Under the pieces are notes generated by a model, which saw nothing but the letters and a program-made list of their open reading frames with translations, made no database searches and was not told the DNA's origin. A DNA stretch of 64,000 nucleotides. Origin: UBA4951 sp963652335. Lineage in GTDB: Bacteria; Bacillota_I; Bacilli_A; RFN20; CAG-826. This document shows positions 24,953 through 33,434 of this stretch, piece by piece. The stretch covers positions 62,001-126,000 of the forward strand of contig CAVJSS010000001.1 in assembly GCA_963652335.1 (NCBI GenBank), given 5' to 3'. A program made the translations under genes and the position numbers. The first letter of the stretch is position 1. Every line of letters begins with the position of its first letter.

Positions 24953-25786
24953 ATGATCAAACTAAGCATTAACGTTGTCGCCGGCATCTTCCATGACGGA
25001 AATAAAATATTCGCAGCCAAAAGAGCCTACGGTCCATTGAAGGGCTTTTATGAATTCCCTGGTGGGAAGATAGAGCCTAACGAAGATTTGAAAGATGCTT
25101 TGAAAAGGGAAATAAAAGAGGAATTGTCAGCGGACATAAATCATTTGATTCCAAGAGAAACCATTTCTCTCGAATATGATGATTTTTTCATCCATTTGCA
25201 CGTTTTCGATGCCAAAATTGGTGAAAACGCCATTGAATTGAATCCAAAAATACATTCGGCTGGCGGATTCTTTTCGTTTGAAGAGCTGAAGTCCTTGCCT
25301 TGGTGTCCAGCAGACAAAGTCTTGATCAAGGAGAATATAATGACTTGTAAATACAAATTCTATAATGCCGAAAACGCGAACATGAAACCGATTGACGAAG
25401 AATATTCGATGATCGACGACGTTTATCGATTGTATGATCTTTTATCTGAATGCTGGGGCCCCGAATCGGCTTCAAAGAGGTTGGCAAAGAAATGGAATAA
25501 GGAAAACAAGACTCTTGCCCAATGCAGTCCTTCTGCTTATATAGTCCAGGATATTTTCGGCGGAGAGGTCTATGGGATCCCATTGGGAAATGGTTTGACC
25601 CATTCTTTCAACAAAATAGACGGAGTCATAATCGATCTGACATCCGAACAATTCCAAGGAGAAAACATCGATTATTCAAAAGGCCAAATTCCACTTCCAA
25701 GAGACGAAGTCTTTGAAAATGAGCCAGAGAAAAAGCAAAGATATCTAACGTTGAAGGGCAAACTCGATAAATTGCTTGGCAAATAA
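24953..25786 (+). CDS. NUDIX hydrolase fused to a YunG-like domain
   Basis: 277 aa, two domains. Residues 1-128 are a MutT-type NUDIX hydrolase: the NUDIX box begins at G37 (FPGGKIEPNED) and ends with REIKEEL near 52-58; the GPLKGFYEFPGGK context is typical of 8-oxo-dGTP/CTP pyrophosphohydrolases. Residues about 140-277 match the YunG family: LAQCSPSAYIVQDIFGGE, GLTHSFNKI, IIDLTSEQF, with conserved C191, H217 and D228 that look like a Cys-His-Asp active site. The extended -10 TGATACACT ends 6 nt before the first ATG. An in-frame ATG at 25340 (M130) has AAGGAG 6 nt upstream, exactly at the domain junction. Confidence 0.85.
   Translation: MIKLSINVVAGIFHDGNKIFAAKRAYGPLKGFYEFPGGKIEPNEDLKDALKREIKEELSADINHLIPRETISLEYDDFFIHLHVFDAKIGENAIELNPKIHSAGGFFSFEELKSLPWCPADKVLIKENIMTCKYKFYNAENANMKPIDEEYSMIDDVYRLYDLLSECWGPESASKRLAKKWNKENKTLAQCSPSAYIVQDIFGGEVYGIPLGNGLTHSFNKIDGVIIDLTSEQFQGENIDYSKGQIPLPRDEVFENEPEKKQRYLTLKGKLDKLLGK
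25340..25786 (+). CDS. Possible internally initiated YunG-domain product
   Basis: In-frame ATG inside the NUDIX-YunG gene, preceded by AAGGAG (25328-25333) with a 6-nt gap, a better ribosome-binding site than that of the full-length start, which has none. It would give a 148-aa YunG protein alone. Alternatively the site is a relic of two formerly separate genes that became fused in frame. Confidence 0.4.
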   Translation: MTCKYKFYNAENANMKPIDEEYSMIDDVYRLYDLLSECWGPESASKRLAKKWNKENKTLAQCSPSAYIVQDIFGGEVYGIPLGNGLTHSFNKIDGVIIDLTSEQFQGENIDYSKGQIPLPRDEVFENEPEKKQRYLTLKGKLDKLLGK

Positions 25787-26145
25787 CGATAGCCCAATTA
25801 ATGAAAAAGCAATGTTAATTCGACCGGAAGAAAGAAAAGGCTTATTTGGCCGATAATTCAAAGCAGCTCCTTAACTGGCGTTTCGGGTTTCATAAGCGAC
25901 ACCGATGGGAAGAAACATATATCAGGAACAAACGCTTTGCCCTAAAGGACATGCCATGATAGGTGCTAATTAAAGCATTGCTTGCCGTCAATCCGCCTTT
26001 ATATTTTTAGATAGGCTAAATAATTGAGGGCAAAACGCATTTTGGGTGTGTATCATATGGATAAAGTTATGGCTTTGGTCTGGTTTGGATAAACTCTATG
26101 GCTTATCGATTTTGGATTTAAAGCAATGTGGAAAGGGATTAACCC
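25787..26145. other. 359-bp non-coding gap with structure but no recognised RNA
   Basis: No convincing ORF. It holds several complementary pairs: TTTGCCCT (25937-25944 area) with AGGGCAAA (26027-26034 area), GTTTC...GAAAC enclosing TCGG...CCGA around 25880-25915, and AAAGGC with GCCTTT around 25836/25996. I checked by eye for tmRNA, RNase P RNA, SRP RNA, 6S RNA and common riboswitches and could not support any of them. Its last 90 bp hold direct repeats upstream of the sugar transporter gene. Confidence 0.5.
26059..26104 (+). repeat. Imperfect direct repeat upstream of the sugar-transport operon
   Basis: GGATAAAGTTATGGCTT (26059-26075) and GGATAAACTCTATGGCTT (26087-26104), 28-bp period, in the promoter region of the transporter gene; candidate operator pair. 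Confidence 0.5.
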
Positions 26146-27621
26146 ATGAAAAGACTGACGAAAGGGCAAATGTGGATATTTGCCATCGGTCAATTAGGAT
26201 GGAGTTTGCTTGGCGGTATCATCAACACTTGGCTAGTTACTTTCTATTTGCCGACTCAAGGAGATTTGGATAGCGGAGCGATTAGCTACATTAAGCCGGG
26301 GCTCGTTATCGGCGGGATATTGACCTTATTGGGTCTTATAACATTCATTTGCAGGATTTTCGACGCCGTGACAGACCCATTGGTTGCCAGTTGGAGCGAT
26401 GGGTGTAGATCCAAAAAAGGAAGAAGGATTCCTTTCATGCAATGGAGCGCCGTTCCTTTTGCCGTTTTGACCGTCGTGGTATTCTGTGCGCCTATTAATG
26501 CTATCAGTTATATCAATTTCGCTTGGATCTTGGTCTTTTTGATTTTGTTCTATTTTTTCATGACCTGTTATTGCACTCCTTATAACGCTTTGATCAGCGA
26601 ATTTGGGAAGACACAAGAAGACAGAATGTATATCTCAACGATTATTTCTTTGACTTATTTCTTCGGTTTGCTGCTTGCTTATACCCCATTCGTGTTCGCT
26701 AATTTCTTAAGAGAAGCGGTAGGCTTTGCTTGGAGCTATAGGATTTGCTTCATCGTTTTATCGGTCATTGCTTGCGTTTGCATGTTGCTTCCGACGTTCT
26801 TGCTTAAGGAAAAGGAATTCGTTGATAATCCACCAGTCAAAACCAATACTTTCAAATCCTTGAAATCGACTTTCAAAAACAAAGATTTCAGGGTTTTCGT
26901 TGCCAGCGACATCATGTATTGGATTGGCTTAACCCTTTTCCAAACCGGGCTTCCGTTCTTCGTCAAAGTCCTAATGGGCGACACCGACGGATCGACCACC
27001 CTTTATTATATGGGTGCGATGACGGTTTTGAGCGCAGCCTTCTATCCTCTGGTTTCTAAGTTAGTCAAAAAATTCGGCAAGAAAAAACTGACGATTGCCG
27101 GATTCGTAGGACTATCGATCGCTTATGTTTTGGCAACAGTCTGCGGATTGAATGGATTCGATGTCCATTTCGGAGAATTCTCATTAATCGGCATCCTAAT
27201 CGTCGTCATAGCGGCTTTCCCAATGGCCTTGTTGGGTATCATCCCTCAATCGATCGTCGCCGATGTCGCTGAATGCGAAGCCATCAAAACGAAAGAAAAC
27301 AGAGAAGGCATGTTCTTCGCAGCTAGGACTTTCTCGATGAAACTAGGTCAGTCCCTGGCTACTTTAGCCTTTACTTCATTGGCGATAATCGGCGCCACCC
27401 AAGTCGAAGGGAGCAACGATATCGTCGCATCCGGACTTGGCGTCCGTTTGGTTGGCGGGGTTGCCATCGTTTTTTGCTTGCTAGGTGCCTTGATCTTGGC
27501 TTTCTATAACGAAAAAGGCGTGAATGCCATCTTATCAAGCAAACTCCAAGTCGAATCTTTGACTCCGATTGACGGAACTAAGATTCCAAGCGAAGAGATG
27601 AAGGAAGAAATCAAGAAATAA
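26146..27621 (+). CDS. GPH-family (MelB-like) sugar:cation symporter, MFS
   Basis: 491 aa with 12 hydrophobic segments. The MelB/GPH motif region is FDAVTDPLVASWSDGCRSKKGRRIPFM (first cytoplasmic loop), where the Asp residues couple cation to sugar. GPH carriers import glycosides, pentosides or hexuronides with Na+ or H+. Shine-Dalgarno GGAAAGGGA. The GH36-type glycosidase gene begins 2 nt after the stop, so an alpha-galactoside or related alpha-glycoside is the likely cargo (inference). The direct repeats upstream suggest sugar-responsive control. Confidence 0.88.
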   Translation: MKRLTKGQMWIFAIGQLGWSLLGGIINTWLVTFYLPTQGDLDSGAISYIKPGLVIGGILTLLGLITFICRIFDAVTDPLVASWSDGCRSKKGRRIPFMQWSAVPFAVLTVVVFCAPINAISYINFAWILVFLILFYFFMTCYCTPYNALISEFGKTQEDRMYISTIISLTYFFGLLLAYTPFVFANFLREAVGFAWSYRICFIVLSVIACVCMLLPTFLLKEKEFVDNPPVKTNTFKSLKSTFKNKDFRVFVASDIMYWIGLTLFQTGLPFFVKVLMGDTDGSTTLYYMGAMTVLSAAFYPLVSKLVKKFGKKKLTIAGFVGLSIAYVLATVCGLNGFDVHFGEFSLIGILIVVIAAFPMALLGIIPQSIVADVAECEAIKTKENREGMFFAARTFSMKLGQSLATLAFTSLAIIGATQVEGSNDIVASGLGVRLVGGVAIVFCLLGALILAFYNEKGVNAILSSKLQVESLTPIDGTKIPSEEMKEEIKK

Positions 27622-27623
27622 AA

Positions 27624-29294
27624 ATGCTTACTTTGATTTATAAGGTTGATGGGATAGTCGAAACTTCCTCCGACGAAGAAAACGAAGACTATTCTTTGGA
27701 CGTGATAATCGAAAAAAACGAAATGATAATCAAAATCCGCCCAAAGAAAGAAATCGAATTGTTGGAAGCTTATTACGATATCCCCCATAGCTATAGCAAA
27801 AGCGAATGTCTCTATCTAAATGGGTATCAATCATGGACCGATACGAGAGAATTCGACATCAACGAAGACCTTAATTCATTGGATAGATTCAAATCTTGCA
27901 AATACCTTAGAAAATCCTCCCCTCTCCATAAAAAGGTGATGAACATGTTTCATTTCAAAGAATACGGAGACGAGGTTTTCAAAAAATACAAGCTGAGAAT
28001 CCTTCATGGTTATACCTTTTCGTACATAAGGAACAAGTTAAACGGACAAGCGACGCTTTATGGTTCAAAGAACTGCTTCAATGCTTTTTTGATCATCAAT
28101 CACGATATCAGACATGATAGGATCCGTCTTGAAAGCGATATAAACGGTAGGGTAATCGACAAAGAATTCATCTTGTTTGATTTTGTTAAATACGAAGGTA
28201 ACTACCTTGATATAACCAGAGAATATCTCTCTTTATTCAAAAACGAGAAGGACATAAAGCCTTTAAAAGGCTACACGTCTTGGTATAGCCATTATCAAAA
28301 TATCAACGAAGAAATCATTCTAAAAAATCTCGATTCCATCGATCCATCGAAATACGATCTTTTTCAAATCGATGACGGAAGCGAAACCTTCGTCGGAGAT
28401 TGGCTTAGCATTGATGAAAATAAATTTCCGAATGGGATGGAACCGATTGTAGATAAAATACACCAAAAAGGATTGAAAGCCGGGATTTGGCTTGCTCCCT
28501 TGGTGGCGGAAAAGGATTCGAGATTATTCAAGGAACATCCTGAATATATCTATAAAGAAAACGGAAAAGAAGTCTATGCCGGTTGCAATTGGAGCGGAGA
28601 CTGCCCTTTGGATATAAATAATCCAGACGTCATCGAATATATCAAAAAATGCCTTAGGCATTATAAAGGTTTAGGTTTCGACTTCTTCAAATTGGATTTT
28701 CTGTATGCCGCATGTTTGGCGAAAAGCAAATCCAAAACCCGAGCCGAACAGATGCGTTCCATGATGGAACTTATTAGAAGCGAGTTAGGGGAAGATTCGC
28801 TTATCCTTGGCTGCGGAGTCCCGCTTTCAAGCTGTTTCGGACTTGTCGATTATATGAGAATTGGACCAGACGTTTCCCTCAAATTCGATGATAAGTTCTA
28901 TATGAAACTTTTCCATCGTGAGAGGATTTCGACCAAGATCACCCTGGTGAATACGATATATAGGAACTATTTCGATAAAATTTGCTTTCTAAACGATCCT
29001 GATGTTTATCTTTTAAGGGATGACAACATCGAATTGAACGAAAAGCAAAAAGAATCATTGATCATTTTGAATCATTTATGCGGGTCTCTTTTCATGACCA
29101 GCGATGACGTTTCCAAATATGACGAAAACAAGAAAAAGAAACTTCAAGAAGCCCAAAAATACGTCGGTTCCAAGATAATCGATATAAGAAGAGACAAATC
29201 TACCATTGATATCGATTTTCTCAATGGCGATAAGGAATACACTTTAAGATATAAATCCAAAAAAGGAGAGATAGCATGGATAAGACCTCTTTGA
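27624..29294 (+). CDS. GH36-like glycoside hydrolase (alpha-galactosidase family)
   Basis: 556 aa, no signal peptide, so cytoplasmic. The catalytic (beta/alpha)8 domain starts near GYTSWYSHY (216). Nucleophile candidate D358 in FFKLDFLYA, acid/base candidate D416 in MRIGPDVS; the substrate loop CNWSGDCPLD (321-330) is also typical. It is shorter than classical GH36 alpha-galactosidases (about 700 aa) because the N-terminal beta-sandwich is reduced and the C-terminal sheet is small. It likely hydrolyses the glycoside taken up by the transporter just upstream. Its 3' end overlaps the next gene by 19 nt, indicating tight co-expression. Confidence 0.85.
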   Translation: MLTLIYKVDGIVETSSDEENEDYSLDVIIEKNEMIIKIRPKKEIELLEAYYDIPHSYSKSECLYLNGYQSWTDTREFDINEDLNSLDRFKSCKYLRKSSPLHKKVMNMFHFKEYGDEVFKKYKLRILHGYTFSYIRNKLNGQATLYGSKNCFNAFLIINHDIRHDRIRLESDINGRVIDKEFILFDFVKYEGNYLDITREYLSLFKNEKDIKPLKGYTSWYSHYQNINEEIILKNLDSIDPSKYDLFQIDDGSETFVGDWLSIDENKFPNGMEPIVDKIHQKGLKAGIWLAPLVAEKDSRLFKEHPEYIYKENGKEVYAGCNWSGDCPLDINNPDVIEYIKKCLRHYKGLGFDFFKLDFLYAACLAKSKSKTRAEQMRSMMELIRSELGEDSLILGCGVPLSSCFGLVDYMRIGPDVSLKFDDKFYMKLFHRERISTKITLVNTIYRNYFDKICFLNDPDVYLLRDDNIELNEKQKESLIILNHLCGSLFMTSDDVSKYDENKKKKLQEAQKYVGSKIIDIRRDKSTIDIDFLNGDKEYTLRYKSKKGEIAWIRPL

Positions 29295-30718
29295 TCTTCG
29301 GAAACAAGATGAACGAAAAAACGATCAAAAGCGCCACGAATTCCAAAAAGAAATTCATCAAGGAATTCGGAGACGATTCTGCTTTCGATTACAAAATCGG
29401 TTTCAAAGAAAACGAAACACTAAGCCATTTGGGGGTCAAAGAGATCGTCTTATCCGACGAAAACGAGAAATTCGACGAGAATGCTTTGATTGTTGGAAAC
29501 ATCAGGATGGGCTTTGGCCATTATAGGATCTCTATCGCTTTGGCAAGTTGTGCCAAGGCGATGGGATACAATCCATATTGGCTGGATCTAGCCTCCTTTG
29601 ACGCAACCGGATCCAAGATGATCAGAAAACAAAACGATATGTATTCTTTGGCTAGCAAAATCTCTCAAAAGTCGAAAATTTTCAACTATTTGGTTTGGGA
29701 ACCGCTTAATTCTGAAGGATTCAAGAAAATCGAATACAATGCCAAGGACCAAAAAAATTCTGAGTTGTTGGTTCCGATATTCAAAAATATCCCCAAAGAC
29801 ATTCCTTATGTCGCCACCCATGTTTGGCCGGCACAAGGAGCGGTTCATGCCAACATGACGAACGTGGTCAATGCCATACCAGACAACTGGCCCATGGCCC
29901 TTCATTTATCCGAAGGAGCCATTCATACCGTCCAAACCCCATTTGCTTATTATGGGTATAAGACCTTGGATGGCTTTTCCAAAAAAGAGCTTAAGGGTAT
30001 GAAAGAATCCGACATCAAGGAAGTCGGCTGCTACGTCGATCATGAATTTTTGATCAACCTTAAAAACGATAATGATAGGAGACTTAAAAGGATCGAAGAT
30101 AACGAGCCTTTAAGAATCCTTCTTACTGTTGGCGGAGCCGGCGCGGGAACCGATTTGTTCATTTCGATCGTCAAATTCCTCTTGCCTTATGTCAAAGAGA
30201 AAAAAGTCTGTTTGCTAATCAATTTCGGAGATCATAAGAAAGTCTATGAGATCATGAAAAAGAAGGTCCCGTCATTTGCTAGCCAAAATTATTTCGACAG
30301 ATACGATGAATTACTTGAATTCGTTGACGATATAAGAGATTCCCGATCGGAAGGGATATATTCATTCTGCAACAAAGATATCTTCGAAGCCGTATATTCA
30401 ACCAATGTTTTGATGAGGGTATCCGATTTGCTTATCACCAAGCCAAGCGAACTTGCCTTTTATCCAATCCCGAAATTATTCATGCGTCATATCGGCGGCC
30501 ATGAGGTTTATGGAGGAAGGTTCGGCCATGAAATGGGTGATGCTTTCAAAGAATGCGAAGATGCGAAATCGATGCAAAAATCATTGAAAAAGATAATCGA
30601 TGATAAAGATTTGCTTCGATTTATGATTCATAGGATCAATAAATTAAAAGAAAACGGTCATTATGATGGGGGCTATAGAATCTGTCAGATCCTTAGGGAA
30701 AACGCTGAAAAACAATGA
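29276..30718 (+). CDS. GT-B glycosyltransferase-like protein of unknown substrate
   Basis: 480 aa. I recognise the general form of an uncharacterised family common in gut Bacillota but not a named function. An N-terminal half with VGNIRMGFGHYRISIALASCAKAMGYNPYWLDL resembles the acceptor-side start of MurG/diacylglycerol glucosyltransferases (GxGH), and LRILLTVGGAGAG near 280-292 marks the start of a second Rossmann half; LLITKPSELAFYPIPKLFMRHIGGHEVYGG resembles the donor-binding region. VATHVWPAQGAVHANMTNVVNAIPDNWPMAL is distinctive. It overlaps the GH36 gene by 19 nt. Being tied to a transporter and a hydrolase, it may act on the same sugar (for instance as a phosphorylase or transferase), which is inference. 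Confidence 0.6.
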   Translation: MDKTSLIFGNKMNEKTIKSATNSKKKFIKEFGDDSAFDYKIGFKENETLSHLGVKEIVLSDENEKFDENALIVGNIRMGFGHYRISIALASCAKAMGYNPYWLDLASFDATGSKMIRKQNDMYSLASKISQKSKIFNYLVWEPLNSEGFKKIEYNAKDQKNSELLVPIFKNIPKDIPYVATHVWPAQGAVHANMTNVVNAIPDNWPMALHLSEGAIHTVQTPFAYYGYKTLDGFSKKELKGMKESDIKEVGCYVDHEFLINLKNDNDRRLKRIEDNEPLRILLTVGGAGAGTDLFISIVKFLLPYVKEKKVCLLINFGDHKKVYEIMKKKVPSFASQNYFDRYDELLEFVDDIRDSRSEGIYSFCNKDIFEAVYSTNVLMRVSDLLITKPSELAFYPIPKLFMRHIGGHEVYGGRFGHEMGDAFKECEDAKSMQKSLKKIIDDKDLLRFMIHRINKLKENGHYDGGYRICQILRENAEKQ

Positions 30719-30721
30719 ATA

Positions 30722-30753
30722 TGATAAAGCGGAACTTGTAGCTCCGCCTTATC
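30722..30753 (-). terminator. Hairpin between convergent genes, possible terminator
   Basis: On the minus strand GATAAGGCGGAGC-tacaa-GTTCCGCTTTATC pairs throughout with G-U pairs; no T run follows, so termination is uncertain. Confidence 0.45.
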
Positions 30754-30754
30754 G

Positions 30755-32089
30755 TTATTTATCTATCTTTTGGGTTTCTTCTTTTTTCTTTGGTTCGAGT
30801 TGTATTTCGCCAGCTTTAACGAGAGCCACTTTCGTTATGACCGGACCGATCAGCTCATAAACCAAGGTCGAAGTGAGAATAACCGCCAAAATCATCGCTC
30901 CGGCTTGTTGGACTTCGACAAGCGAAGAAGAGCCGAAAACCCTTGAAGCGGTGGTGGACAAGCCTATGGCCACGCCGGCTTGGGGAATAAGGGTAAAGCC
31001 CAAATATTTCCTAACCGTTGGTTCGGCTTTGGTAATGCAAGCTCCGCTAAAGGCACCGAGCCATTTGCCTAATGCCCTAAATACCGCATAGAAAATCGCG
31101 GCGATGATAATATAAAGAGCGAGTTTGTTGGCAAAAATCGTCAAATCAAGTTCCGCCCCGCTTAAAACGAAAAACAGCATAAACACCGGCGGGGTAAATT
31201 GATCGATTCTATCAAAAGTTGACAAAGCATCGTTCCTGGCGTTGATGAAAACCGCTCCGACCATCATGCACATAAGCAACGAAGACAATTCGATTCCCTC
31301 TCCGAAAAGCTTTATTGTGCCAAACATTTTATACAAGCCAAGGCATAGCAAGATGGAACAAATAGAGATGATCAATCTATTGGCCCTTGATTTGAAGAAT
31401 TTGCAAGTGAAAGAAACGATAAAGCCAAGGATCGTGCCGATTGCCAAAGAAAAAACAATCTCCAAAATCGGTTTGACTAAGGAAGTCAAGACATTGAAGG
31501 AAGATGCCCCAACCACGGTTTTGGCAATCGAAAACAAAATGGCAAACAAAATCAAAGCCGCCGCATCATCCAATGCCACGACCGGAAGCAAAGTGTTGAC
31601 GAGAGGCCCTTTGGCCTTGTATTGCTTAACCACCATCAAGGTGGCGGCAGGGGCGGTGGCGGCCGCTATGGCACCTAAGGTGATCACCAACTCCCAACCG
31701 ATGTAGGATGGCCAAATAAAATGAGCGATAGTCAATCCAATCAAAACGAGCAAAGAGCCGCCCAAAGCTTCGAAAATGGTAATGATGATCACTCTTTTTC
31801 CAACCATTTTCAAAGCTGACAATTTGAAAGATGAGCCGATCGTAAAGGCGATGAAGCCCAAAGCGATATCCGATATCCAAGATAGGGAATTGACGAAGGA
31901 GAGAATCTCGTTATTGGATGGATCGTTGGTGAAATTGCCTCCATTGAAAGCCAGACCTAAGACGTAAGGCCCAACCAAAATGCCGGTTATAAGATACCCG
32001 GTAACGTTAGGCAGCTTGATTTTCTTCATCAAACGCGAAGAAAGCAAAGCGACAGCGATGGCTATCGCCAAATAAAGGAATTTGTTCAT
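30755..32089 (-). CDS. CPA2-family cation:proton antiporter (KefB/NapA-like)
   Basis: 444 aa with 12-13 hydrophobic helices. CPA2 motifs: LPNVTGYLITGILVGPYVLG, an ion-binding type region AAATAPAATLMVVKQYKAKGP and ALDDAAALILFAILF (paired Asp in LDDAAAL), and CITKAEPTVRKYLGFTLIPQAGVAIGL. It exchanges Na+ or K+ against H+. There is no C-terminal TrkA-N/RCK domain, unlike KefB, so gating by ligand would need another protein. The small gene 32092-32463 begins just upstream, ends 2 nt before this start, and is a good candidate for that role. Confidence 0.88.
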   Translation of the reverse strand: MNKFLYLAIAIAVALLSSRLMKKIKLPNVTGYLITGILVGPYVLGLAFNGGNFTNDPSNNEILSFVNSLSWISDIALGFIAFTIGSSFKLSALKMVGKRVIIITIFEALGGSLLVLIGLTIAHFIWPSYIGWELVITLGAIAAATAPAATLMVVKQYKAKGPLVNTLLPVVALDDAAALILFAILFSIAKTVVGASSFNVLTSLVKPILEIVFSLAIGTILGFIVSFTCKFFKSRANRLIISICSILLCLGLYKMFGTIKLFGEGIELSSLLMCMMVGAVFINARNDALSTFDRIDQFTPPVFMLFFVLSGAELDLTIFANKLALYIIIAAIFYAVFRALGKWLGAFSGACITKAEPTVRKYLGFTLIPQAGVAIGLSTTASRVFGSSSLVEVQQAGAMILAVILTSTLVYELIGPVITKVALVKAGEIQLEPKKKEETQKIDK

Positions 32090-32091
32090 AT

Positions 32092-32463
32092 TTAAATGGA
32101 ACCTTCGAAATCAGGGACCGGGCGTGAATACATGCCGCCTTTCATATCCTTGAAATTGCTCGTTTCCTTCCTGATTATGTCTTTGATTTCGTTTAGTCTT
32201 TCTTCTTCGATGACAAAAATGGCAAAGGTCGTCTCTTCCATCTTGGCCAATTCCAAATGGGCGAGATTGAGGAAATGCCTTTCGTCGCTTTCTTCCCCAC
32301 GCATCGCATGTTTTAACGAAGTGGTGGCGAAGACGACTCCGTTGAATCCATGTTCGCGGAGGGTTGAGAACATATGGGCCATATGGTCGGTGTTCTCGAA
32401 ATATAAATCCAATACGTGTTTCGTAAATGGTTCTCCTTCGCTTTTGAAAAGCGTTCTAATCAT
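32092..32463 (-). CDS. Small PII-like protein, putative antiporter regulator
   Basis: 123 aa soluble protein. I do not have a firm family. The second half EETTFAIFVIEEERLNEIKDIIRK strongly recalls the beta-strand/alpha-helix half of PII/DarA/CutA-type ferredoxin-like trimers, which bind nucleotides, and it is followed by a flexible FKDMKGGMYSRPVPDFEGSI tail. Gene order (small sensor, then CPA2 antiporter without an RCK domain, 2-nt gap) suggests that it controls the antiporter, perhaps in response to a nucleotide such as c-di-AMP or ATP/ADP. This is inference. Weak Shine-Dalgarno (AAGAAG). Confidence 0.6.
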   Translation of the reverse strand: MIRTLFKSEGEPFTKHVLDLYFENTDHMAHMFSTLREHGFNGVVFATTSLKHAMRGEESDERHFLNLAHLELAKMEETTFAIFVIEEERLNEIKDIIRKETSNFKDMKGGMYSRPVPDFEGSI

Positions 32464-32603
32464 AGTTTCTTCTTTTCTCTTTGCAAGAGCAACGAAAGAA
32501 AAAGGACGATGTCATCTATTCCAGACGTTTCTTTTCGCATTTGCCTCACCATAATAAAGCTCATAAGTGCTAGAATTCCTTATCTATTTAGGGGGTTATG
32601 CTT

Positions 32604-33434
32604 ATGTCTAGAGCCGATGAGATTTTCATTTCGAACATGAAAGACATCTTAGAGAACGGATATTCAGATGAGCATCTTAATGTCCGTCCTCATTGGGAGG
32701 ATGGAACGCCTGCCCATACGATAAAGAAATTTTGTATAATCAACGCCTACGACCTCCAAGAAGAGCTTCCTATCCTTACCATCAGAAGGACTGCTTTTAA
32801 GAATTGCATTGATGAGATCCTTTGGATCTGGCAAAAGAAATCAAATAGGATATCCGATCTCCATTCCCATATTTGGGACGCTTGGGCGGGAAAAGATGGA
32901 ACCATCGGCAAAGCTTATGGATACCAATTGGGGATCAAACATATCTATCCGGAAGGCGAAATGGATCAAGTCGATAGGATCTTATGGTCTTTGAAAAACG
33001 ACCCAGCCTCAAGAAGGATGATAACCAATATCTACAATTTCCAAGACCTCCACGAAATGGGTCTTTATCCGTGTGCTTATTCGATGACTTTCAATGTGAC
33101 GGGAGACACCCTTAATGGCATCTTGAACCAAAGAAGCAACGACATGCTTACCGCGAACAACTGGAACGTTCTCCAATATTCGATTTTGCTTATGATGTTC
33201 GCCCAAGTATCGGGACTAAAGCCGGGAAAATTGGTCCATGTAATCGCCGATGCCCATATTTATGATAGACATATCCCAATCGTCAAAGAAATAATGGCCA
33301 AACCCCAACATAAAGCTCCTAAGCTCATAATGGACAAATCCATAACCAATTTCTATGATTTCACGGTTGATAGTTTCAAACTCGAAGATTATGAATTCGA
33401 GAAATTAGATAAGAAAATCGAAGTAGCCATATGA
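32604..33434 (+). CDS. thyA: Thymidylate synthase ThyA
   Basis: Converts dUMP to dTMP with methylene-tetrahydrofolate, producing dihydrofolate. 276 aa. Catalytic Cys in LYPCAYSMTF, QRSNDML (Arg and Asp contacts), NNWNVLQY (Asn that selects dUMP) and HIYDRH at the C-terminal side. In this clade the residue after Cys is Ala rather than the His of E. coli ThyA, as in other Clostridia-type enzymes. ATG 32604 has AGGGGG 9 nt upstream; an ATG 6 nt earlier is too close to it. The stop overlaps folA by 4 nt. Confidence 0.95.
   Translation: MSRADEIFISNMKDILENGYSDEHLNVRPHWEDGTPAHTIKKFCIINAYDLQEELPILTIRRTAFKNCIDEILWIWQKKSNRISDLHSHIWDAWAGKDGTIGKAYGYQLGIKHIYPEGEMDQVDRILWSLKNDPASRRMITNIYNFQDLHEMGLYPCAYSMTFNVTGDTLNGILNQRSNDMLTANNWNVLQYSILLMMFAQVSGLKPGKLVHVIADAHIYDRHIPIVKEIMAKPQHKAPKLIMDKSITNFYDFTVDSFKLEDYEFEKLDKKIEVAI

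Noticed and set aside
25787..26145. A tmRNA-like start ATTCGACCGG near 25817-25830
   Set aside because: No tag reading frame, no matching 3' tRNA-like half with GGTTCGA-type T-arm or CCA end within reach; the resemblance is ten bases only.
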